From assembly GCA_029256005.1 (NCBI GenBank), contig JAQSYS010000192.1:1-5225 (forward strand): 5,225 bases of DNA. The letters run 5' to 3'. Source of the stretch: Sedimentibacter sp. GTDB lineage: Bacteria; Bacillota; Clostridia; Tissierellales; Sedimentibacteraceae. The notes under the pieces are model-generated. The model did no database searches. It had not been told where the DNA came from and worked only from the letters and a program-made list of their open reading frames with translations. The first letter of the stretch is position 1; each line of letters opens with the position of its first letter. Both the position numbers and the translations under genes were made by a program. This document shows, piece after piece, positions 1 to 4,689 of the stretch.

Positions 1-1950
1 ACTGCTATTATAACGATATTTTTATTGCTAAATGCGAAGGTTTCCAATACTGAGGAAATCTTTCTGACAGCTGAAGAAAAAGCATGGCTTGATGAGCATA
101 AAGATGATATTAAAATAGGATATACAATAGATTATCCACCAGTAGAATTCCTAGATAATGGACAATATGTAGGAATTTCAGCAGATTATTTTAATTTGCT
201 TGAACAGAAGCTAGGTATTAGTATTCAGATGGTTCAATTTGATAATTTTGATGAACTTATAAGACAAGCTCAAAATAGAGAATTAACAGGGATAACGGCT
301 GCAACTAAAACCCCTGAAAGAAGTAAATACTTAGAGTTTACGATACCTTATATAGACAACCCTAATGTAATAATTACTCGAAAAAACTTTTCTGAGAATT
401 TGACATTTGAAGAGTTAGCAAGTGCCAGCATGGACATATTAGTAGTAGAAGGCTACGATATTATAGAATTTTTAAATGATAAGTTTCCGAAGCTCGAGTA
501 TAGAACAGTGAAGTCTCCGAGTGATGGCATAAGGATGGTAGCTTTTGGTGAAGCCGATGCAATGATAATAGAAATCATGAGTGCTACTGATATTATTGAA
601 GGAGACAATATTTCAAATCTTATAGTTAATGTAGAGGCACCTTATGAATCTAACTTATCGATAGCAACAAGAAGCGATTGGCCAATTTTAAATCAAATAT
701 TAAATAAAGGGCTATCTCAGATTACAGACCATGAGAAAAGAGTTATTGAGCAAAAATGGATGTCTTTACAACGACAAAGTATATTTGAGCACACATATTT
801 TTGGTTAGCTGTCGTTGGATTTATATTACTACTAATAATTATTATAATTGTTATATTAGTATGGAACACAAGTCTAAAATCAGCTGTAAAAGAAAAAACA
901 CAGGCCATTGAAGAGTCTAAAAAAGAATTGATGTTTAAGACGTATCATGATGAACTTACAGGACTGTATAATAGAATGTATATGGTTGAAATTCTAGAAC
1001 AATTAGAACAAAAAAATTCTTTACCCTTTTCAATTATTGTCGCAGATTTAAATGGACTAAAAATTACAAATGATACATTTGGGCATGAAACCGGAGACCA
1101 GATGTTAATTAGAGTAGCTGCAATATTTAAAGAAAATATCAAAGAGAATCATGTCGCTTGTAGGATAGGCGGAGATGAGATAGTAGTGCTTATGCCATCA
1201 ACAGATGAACAAGAATCTATTGATATTGTTGAAAATATGCAGAATGCTGCGCTTAGTGCAAAAGAAGATCCTATTAAACCACTTATAGCTTTAGGATGTG
1301 CAACTACATATGATGATGACCCTAATAGCTATAGCAGACTTTTTAAGTTAGCAGAAGACAGGATGTATGCTAACAAAATGGCTAATAGCGAAAGAAACTA
1401 TGACATGATAATAAATTCTATTAAGAAAAATCTTCATGATAATAAATACGAAAGTGAAGAACATTACAGAAGACTTATCGAAATGTGTAGGCAAATGGGA
1501 AGATTTTTAAATTTAGAAAAAGATGATATTGAAAATCTTGCTTTACTAGCAGAGTTACATGATATAGGAAAAATTGGACTCGAAATAGAACTTTTATTAA
1601 AAGAAGGACAATTAACTAAAGAAGAATGGCATAAAGTAAAAAGGCATCCAGAACTTGGATTTAAGATAGTTAGTGCATCTACGAAACTTTCTCATATTGG
1701 AAAAGGCATTTTTGCTCATCATGAACACTGGGATGGGAGCGGATACCCACAAGGATTAAAAGGCGAAGAAATTCCTTATATAGCGAGATTATTCTCTATA
1801 GTGGAAGCATATGATGTAATGACACATGAAAGACCTTATAAACCAATATATACAAAAGAGAAGGCTATAAAAGAATTAAAAGATAATTCAGGCACTCAAT
1901 TTGATCCCAATCTTGTTGAATTATTTATAAATTATATCAGCAGTAACTAA
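1..1950 (+). CDS. Solute-binding-domain/GGDEF/HD-GYP cyclic-di-GMP signalling protein (5' partial)
   Basis: The reading frame is open from base 1, and its first codons read TAIITIFLLL, the end of a hydrophobic signal segment. The true start is therefore upstream, and the TTG at 25 is not a credible start. Seen in order: a type-3 periplasmic-binding-protein domain (about 103..762) with the PERS arginine at 319..321 that in this family contacts ligand carboxylates; one membrane helix (796..864); a charged linker helix (865..940); a GGDEF domain (about 943..1395) with DELTGLYNR, DLNGLK, NDTFGH and the signature written GGDEI (1168..1182); and an HD-GYP domain (about 1430..1940). The HD-GYP metal ligands all appear present: ExxxH (E 1450, H 1462), HDIGK (1558..1572), H 1645, HH (1717..1722) with DGSGYP, and D 1813. 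Family knowledge: GGDEF makes c-di-GMP and HD-GYP hydrolyses it. Inference: an external small ligand, perhaps an amino acid, sets c-di-GMP turnover at the membrane. No RxxD inhibitory site precedes GGDEI. The net activity cannot be told from sequence. Confidence 0.93.
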   Translation, partial: TAIITIFLLLNAKVSNTEEIFLTAEEKAWLDEHKDDIKIGYTIDYPPVEFLDNGQYVGISADYFNLLEQKLGISIQMVQFDNFDELIRQAQNRELTGITAATKTPERSKYLEFTIPYIDNPNVIITRKNFSENLTFEELASASMDILVVEGYDIIEFLNDKFPKLEYRTVKSPSDGIRMVAFGEADAMIIEIMSATDIIEGDNISNLIVNVEAPYESNLSIATRSDWPILNQILNKGLSQITDHEKRVIEQKWMSLQRQSIFEHTYFWLAVVGFILLLIIIIIVILVWNTSLKSAVKEKTQAIEESKKELMFKTYHDELTGLYNRMYMVEILEQLEQKNSLPFSIIVADLNGLKITNDTFGHETGDQMLIRVAAIFKENIKENHVACRIGGDEIVVLMPSTDEQESIDIVENMQNAALSAKEDPIKPLIALGCATTYDDDPNSYSRLFKLAEDRMYANKMANSERNYDMIINSIKKNLHDNKYESEEHYRRLIEMCRQMGRFLNLEKDDIENLALLAELHDIGKIGLEIELLLKEGQLTKEEWHKVKRHPELGFKIVSASTKLSHIGKGIFAHHEHWDGSGYPQGLKGEEIPYIARLFSIVEAYDVMTHERPYKPIYTKEKAIKELKDNSGTQFDPNLVELFINYISSN

Positions 1951-1979
1951 AGCAGCGGATTAATTTCTGCTGTTTTTTT
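1949..1979 (+). terminator. Intrinsic terminator of the GGDEF/HD-GYP gene
   Basis: CAGCGGA (1953..1959) pairs with TCTGCTG (1966..1972) around a 6-nt TTAATT loop, with one G-U pair. The stem can extend outward by G-U and A-U pairs into the stop codon. A run of seven T (1973..1979) follows. The hairpin begins right at the stop, so the gene is probably the last of its transcript and is separated from the chemoreceptor gene. Confidence 0.85.
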
Positions 1980-1996
1980 AATTATGATGATATGAT

Positions 1997-2026
1997 TAGA
2001 ATCAAAGAGCGTGGATAATGTATAAT
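1997..2026 (+). promoter_or_regulatory. Possible weak sigma-A promoter upstream of the chemoreceptor
   Basis: A perfect TATAAT (2021..2026), preceded directly by TG, lies 18 nt after TAGAAT (1997..2002), which matches the TTGACA consensus at only 3 of 6 positions. It could give a second, longer transcript of the chemoreceptor gene. The poor -35 and the high AT content make a chance match quite possible. The SigD-type site downstream is the better candidate. Confidence 0.3.
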
Positions 2027-2076
2027 TGTTTGAAATTCAATATAAGAATTTTTGTTAAGTATTTTAAACTTTTCTA

Positions 2077-2103
2077 TTAATTTTTGTTTTTTTATGTCGA
2101 TAT
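2077..2103 (+). promoter_or_regulatory. Putative SigD/FliA-type motility promoter for the chemoreceptor gene
   Basis: GTCGATAT (2096..2103) matches the Bacillus-type SigD -10 consensus GCCGATAT at 7 of 8 positions. TTAA (2077..2080) lies 15 nt upstream and matches the -35 TAAA at 3 of 4. TAAT one base further on, with a 14-nt spacer, is equivalent. Transcription would start near 2110, giving a leader of about 30 nt with the Shine-Dalgarno at 2127. Chemoreceptor genes are classic SigD targets, so the position fits. The weak part is the -35. Confidence 0.6.
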
Positions 2104-2126
2104 TATTAGGGTAATTCTAAGACATG

Positions 2127-2133
2127 AAGGAGA
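2127..2133 (+). promoter_or_regulatory. Ribosome binding site that sets the chemoreceptor start
   Basis: AAGGAGA lies 7 nt upstream of ATG 2141. This selects the internal ATG over the upstream in-frame TTG at 2084, which has only a T-rich stretch before it and falls inside the putative SigD promoter. Confidence 0.85.
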
Positions 2134-2140
2134 CAGAAAG

Positions 2141-3412
2141 ATGGGTTTTGAGGGGGAAAGAACAAAAAATAATAACAGAAGTATAAAAAAAGAATTGATT
2201 TTAAGCATTTTATTCTTAGTTGTATTTGCTGTGGCCGCAGTAGGACTAACTACTTATATTTATAAGAGCATAAGTTTAATGATATTTGTATCTGTTATAG
2301 CGGTGCTCGCTTCAATTTTAACAGGTATAAAGTTATCCAAAAATATTGCTCAGCCAATAACAAAATGTGCCGAAAGAATAAAGGCATTATCAGAGGGTGA
2401 TTTACATTCAGAAGTGGAAATATTTGAAAATAACAAAGAAATAGAACTCTTAACAAGCTCACTTAATTTTACGGTGAAAGGTTTAAGAGATGTAATAAGT
2501 GATATTACCTATCACTTAGGTGAAATAGAAAAAGGCAACTTTACTACTAATGTTGAATTAGATTATCTGGGAGACTTAGATGCAATTGAACATTCAATAA
2601 GAAAGATAATTAAATCACTTAATATAATTATGATTCAAATTAATGAAAGCTCTAATCAAGTTTCAAGCGGTGCAGAACAAGTTGCCTCTGGGTCACAGGC
2701 ACTGTCGCAGGGTGCTACGGAGCAAGCAAGTTCTATAGAGGAATTAGCAGCAACCATAAATGATATTTCAGAACAAATTAATAAAAATGCAGAAAATGCA
2801 GAAAAGGCAAAGCTAGCATCTGAAGAGGCAGGGGAAGAAGTCATAAACGGGAGCAAGCAAGTTAATGAAATGAGTAATGCTATGAATGAAATAAATATTA
2901 CATCTTTAGAAATAGGAAAAATAATAAAAGATATAGAAAATATAGCATTTCAAACAAATATTCTTGCTTTAAATGCGGCTGTTGAAGCTGCTAGAGCTGG
3001 TACTGCTGGCAAAGGATTTGCTGTAGTTGCAGATGAAGTGAGAAATCTTGCGTCAAAAAGTGCAGAGGCAGCAAAAAATACCACGGAACATATACAAAAT
3101 TCATTAAAAGCAATATCTAATGGTGTAAAAATTGCGGCGAAGACTGATGAAACTTTACAAGCAGTTGTTGAAAGATCTAGTATTGCACAAACCTTAGTAG
3201 AAGAAATTGCTACTGCTACACAGCAACAAGCCATAGGCATATCTCAGGTTTCTGTTGGAGTAGAACAAGTTTCATCTGTGGTTCAGACCAATTCTGCCAC
3301 CGCTCAGGAAAGTGCAGCGGCAAGTGAGGAGCTAAGCAGTCATGCACAGCTGCTCAAGGGAATAGTAGAAAATATTAAAATAAGGGAAGTTAGCGAATAT
3401 AGTAGTATTTAA
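2141..3412 (+). CDS. Methyl-accepting chemotaxis protein without an extracellular sensor domain
   Basis: The protein is 423 residues from ATG 2141. Two hydrophobic helices (about residues 19-38 and 44-63) are joined by only about five to seven residues, so there is essentially no external ligand domain. A HAMP domain follows (about 62-115, conserved Pro72, SEGDL near 84-88), then a second HAMP-like or linker stretch with GEIEKGNF and YLGDLD. The cytoplasmic signalling domain takes up the rest. Its hairpin tip is at about 268-304, with the hallmark run NILALNAAVEAARAG and then GKGFAVVADEVRNLA. Q/E- and A/S-rich helices either side carry probable methylation sites (for example SGSQALSQGATEQASS). 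The tail ends SEYSSI with no NWETF-like CheR/CheB tether. Family knowledge: the tip binds CheW and CheA and controls the kinase in the receptor array. Inference: the input is likely intracellular, membrane-related or passed on by a partner. The gene is probably monocistronic, with a SigD-type promoter before it and a terminator after it. Confidence 0.95.
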   Translation: MGFEGERTKNNNRSIKKELILSILFLVVFAVAAVGLTTYIYKSISLMIFVSVIAVLASILTGIKLSKNIAQPITKCAERIKALSEGDLHSEVEIFENNKEIELLTSSLNFTVKGLRDVISDITYHLGEIEKGNFTTNVELDYLGDLDAIEHSIRKIIKSLNIIMIQINESSNQVSSGAEQVASGSQALSQGATEQASSIEELAATINDISEQINKNAENAEKAKLASEEAGEEVINGSKQVNEMSNAMNEINITSLEIGKIIKDIENIAFQTNILALNAAVEAARAGTAGKGFAVVADEVRNLASKSAEAAKNTTEHIQNSLKAISNGVKIAAKTDETLQAVVERSSIAQTLVEEIATATQQQAIGISQVSVGVEQVSSVVQTNSATAQESAAASEELSSHAQLLKGIVENIKIREVSEYSSI

Positions 3413-3427
3413 TTAAATTTTCAACTT

Positions 3428-3455
3428 AGGGATGCGAAAGCATCCTTTTATTTTA
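3428..3455 (+). terminator. Intrinsic terminator of the chemoreceptor gene
   Basis: A perfect 6-bp stem GGATGC/GCATCC (3430..3435 with 3440..3445) closes on a GAAA tetraloop. It extends by G-U and A-U pairs and is followed by TTTTATTTTA. It begins 15 nt after the stop codon. Confidence 0.88.
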
Positions 3456-3482
3456 CAATAGGAAAGTTCTCATTTTCTATTG
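3456..3482 (+). repeat. Inverted repeat / hairpin without a T-run
   Basis: CAATAGGAAA (3456..3465) pairs with TTTTCTATTG (3473..3482) over ten positions with one G-U pair, around the 7-nt loop GTTCTCA. It directly follows the terminator tail. No T-run follows it on either strand, so it is not an ordinary terminator. It may be an operator, a protein-binding palindrome, or part of the composite element downstream. Confidence 0.6.
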
Positions 3483-3522
3483 TATAAAAAACAAGGGGTT
3501 ATGTGGGAAGAATTCCACTATC

Positions 3523-3621
3523 GCATTAAAGAGGGTACTCAGTAAAAATGCGTTAGCATTTTTACGCCGGAGGGGACACAGGTCCCCATAGCGGAAGTTG
3601 CGTTAGCAACTTTTTTAATGC
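3523..3621 (+). repeat. Composite nested stem-loop element (intergenic repeat or structured RNA)
   Basis: GCATTAAA (3523..3530) and TTTAATGC (3614..3621) are perfect inverted termini. They enclose three hairpins: GTAAAAATGC/GCATTTTTAC with a GTTA loop (3542..3565, perfect 10 bp), GGGGAC/GTCCCC with an ACAG loop (3572..3587, perfect 6 bp; a CCG/CGG pair at 3567..3569 and 3592..3594 may extend it), and AAGTTGC/GCAACTT with a GTTA loop (3595..3612, perfect 7 bp). Two diverged units are visible. Each starts with a 12-nt direct repeat (GAGGGTACTCAG at 3531, GAGGGGACACAG at 3570, 10 of 12 identical) and ends in a hairpin with the core TGCGTTAGCA (3549..3558 and 3599..3608). This exceeds what chance palindromes give. 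I recognise no named riboswitch. A dispersed REP/MITE-like repeat is my leading reading, and a structured RNA is the alternative. Confidence 0.65.
3593..3616 (+). terminator. Terminator-like hairpin at the end of the composite element
   Basis: A perfect AAGTTGC/GCAACTT stem with a GTTA loop is followed by more T's, six in a row at 3611..3616. G-U pairs can extend the stem outward to 3593. Its geometry is that of an intrinsic terminator, and it stands 39 nt before the -35 of the next promoter, so it would stop read-through into the lipoprotein gene. It is a module of the composite element, so termination may be a by-product. Confidence 0.6.
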
Positions 3622-3655
3622 TACATTTTTTCATTACATATTTTAAAGAATTGTT

Positions 3656-3683
3656 TTGACAAAATTTGAGAAAATGTTATAAT
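3656..3683 (+). promoter_or_regulatory. Strong sigma-A promoter of the lipoprotein gene
   Basis: A perfect TTGACA (3656..3661) and a perfect TATAAT (3678..3683) are spaced 16 nt apart, with the extended -10 TG at 3675..3676. The start of transcription should be near 3690, giving a leader of about 37 nt. Every core position is consensus, suggesting strong housekeeping expression. The only departure is a spacer one base below the optimum. Confidence 0.92.
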
Positions 3684-3726
3684 CATTCAAGTAAAATACA
3701 TAAGTAGCATGAGAGGTATAAGTAGA

Positions 3727-4521
3727 ATGAAAAAATTAGTGACATCATTCTTTATAATTGCAATGATATTCATGTTAACAGCTTGTGAAAAGGTGTCAGG
3801 AATTGAAGCTGAAGCAGAGACTCCTGAGCAGGCGATAACAAATATTATTTCAGCTGTAAAAGAAGTAAATGCACAAGAATTGACAAGATATGGTGCAAAA
3901 GAATTGATAGGAAGTACAGATGATTTAAATAACACAAGGAATAAAAAGATTTTTGAAACATTGGAATTCAATATTAATTCAACAGAAGAAACTGAAGATA
4001 CCGCGATAATAAAAGTTGAGTTTAAAACAAAAGATTTGACATCCGTTCCTCAGGATTATGCAGATAAATCAGCAATGTTGACCATGGAAAACAATAATCT
4101 GGGAGAAAATAAGCTTGATGATGTTGCTATGAAACAAAAATTCAGTGATTTGTTCGTAGATGTAATCGATAAATGTGAGTATACAGAGTTCAAGGAAGAA
4201 GTTGATGTTTATTTAACTAAGGAAGGTAAAAGCTGGAAGTTAAATTTAGAAACGGAATTTCAAAATGCGATATATGGTAATATGATCGTGTCTCAAAATA
4301 CAGTAGTCTGGCCTGAAGAAACCACTGGAGAAAATACTAAAGAAAACTCATTAGAAAGACAAGAAGAGAAACAAGAAGAAAATGTAGAAAATGTAGAAAA
4401 TGTAGAAAATGTAGAAAATGTTGAAAATGTTGAAAATGTTGAAAATAATGAAAATGTTGAAAATGTTGAAAATAATGAAAATGTTGAAAATGTTGAAAAT
4501 AATGAAAATTTATTCCATTAA
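3727..4521 (+). CDS. Lipoprotein of unknown function with a repetitive Asn/Val/Glu tail
   Basis: ATG 3727 is chosen over the in-frame ATG 3709 because GAGAGG (3711..3716) lies 10 nt before it and because it gives a textbook lipoprotein signal: MKK, a hydrophobic core, then lipobox LTAC with Cys20 (3784..3786). The 264-residue precursor would be cut before Cys20 and lipid-anchored on the outer face of the membrane. Residues of about 30-190 form a compact region (TPEQAITNIISAVKEVNAQEL at its start, DVYLTKEGKSWKLN near its end). This resembles the small NTF2-like/DUF domains common in clostridial lipoproteins, but I cannot name a family. From about residue 196 the chain becomes E/K/Q-rich and then purely NVE/NNE triplets until the final NLFH. 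The tail is strongly acidic and probably disordered. No terminator is seen after the stop. The function is unknown. Confidence 0.88.
   Translation: MKKLVTSFFIIAMIFMLTACEKVSGIEAEAETPEQAITNIISAVKEVNAQELTRYGAKELIGSTDDLNNTRNKKIFETLEFNINSTEETEDTAIIKVEFKTKDLTSVPQDYADKSAMLTMENNNLGENKLDDVAMKQKFSDLFVDVIDKCEYTEFKEEVDVYLTKEGKSWKLNLETEFQNAIYGNMIVSQNTVVWPEETTGENTKENSLERQEEKQEENVENVENVENVENVENVENVENNENVENVENNENVENVENNENLFH
4381..4506 (+). repeat. In-frame 9-bp tandem repeat (14 copies) with 27-bp higher-order period
   Basis: There are fourteen contiguous 9-bp units: four AATGTAGAA, three AATGTTGAA, then AATAATGAA, two AATGTTGAA, AATAATGAA, two AATGTTGAA, AATAATGAA. The last 81 bp (4426..4506) are three identical 27-bp units encoding NVE-NVE-NNE. 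Every unit is a multiple of three, so gain or loss of copies would keep the lipoprotein frame. The + strand has no C from 4373 to 4514. Confidence 0.97.
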
Positions 4522-4550
4522 TTGTATCAATAAATAGTTCGTGATATAAT
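4522..4550 (+). promoter_or_regulatory. Sigma-A promoter for the Fpg/Nei-family gene
   Basis: TTGTAT (4522..4527, 4 of 6 to consensus) and a perfect TATAAT (4545..4550) have the optimal 17-nt spacer and an extended -10 TG at 4542..4543. It begins at the base after the lipoprotein stop codon. Transcription would start near 4557, leaving a leader of about 130 nt in which I see no clear terminator, riboswitch or convincing small gene. Confidence 0.75.
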
Positions 4551-4677
4551 AAACAAATAGGATAATATATGAGACTTTGAAGTATATATGGACATATTAA
4601 GAGAGGAATTTCAAAAGAATTAACTTTATGAACGAATGTATTGTACGATTAACTTAATGCTTAATTATTTTTACATT

Positions 4678-4684
4678 GGGGGTG
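4678..4684 (+). promoter_or_regulatory. Ribosome binding site of the Fpg/Nei-family gene
   Basis: GGGGGTG resembles the AGGAGGTG anti-16S sequence with one A-to-G change. The GGGGG core ends 7 nt before ATG 4690. It fixes this ATG as the start, which matters because residue 2 is the unusual feature of the protein. Confidence 0.8.
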
Positions 4685-4689
4685 GAAAA

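Noticed and set aside
717..1142. Minus-strand open frames of 63 and 65 codons inside the GGDEF/HD-GYP gene
   Set aside because: They are antisense shadows of strongly supported coding sequence, with no ribosome binding site or recognisable domain.
2030..2040. TTGAAATTCAA palindrome as an operator
   Set aside because: Short, AT-rich palindromes are expected by chance here, and no second copy or promoter overlap supports a role.
2084..2140. Upstream TTG start adding 19 residues to the chemoreceptor
   Set aside because: It has no Shine-Dalgarno and lies within the putative SigD promoter; ATG 2141 has AAGGAGA at the right distance.
2656..3240. Minus-strand open frames rich in Ala/Ser/Cys inside the chemoreceptor gene
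   Set aside because: They arise from the Ala/Gln/Ser-rich coiled-coil codons read in reverse; the + strand gene is unambiguous.
3531..3612. A known riboswitch class, including c-di-GMP types given the neighbouring c-di-GMP gene
   Set aside because: I could not match the conserved core of any class I know, and the two-unit architecture looks more like a repeat element.
3687..3971. Minus-strand 94-codon frame over the lipoprotein start and promoter
   Set aside because: It overlaps the near-perfect sigma-A promoter and a clear lipoprotein signal on the + strand, and has no supporting signals of its own.
4381..4506. CRISPR-like repeat array
   Set aside because: The 9-bp units are contiguous with no unique spacers and are in frame with the lipoprotein: a coding minisatellite.
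4588..4658. Small frames of 11 and 9 codons in the leader (ATG 4588, ATG 4629)
   Set aside because: They are very short, with no properly spaced ribosome binding site and nothing recognisable in the peptides.
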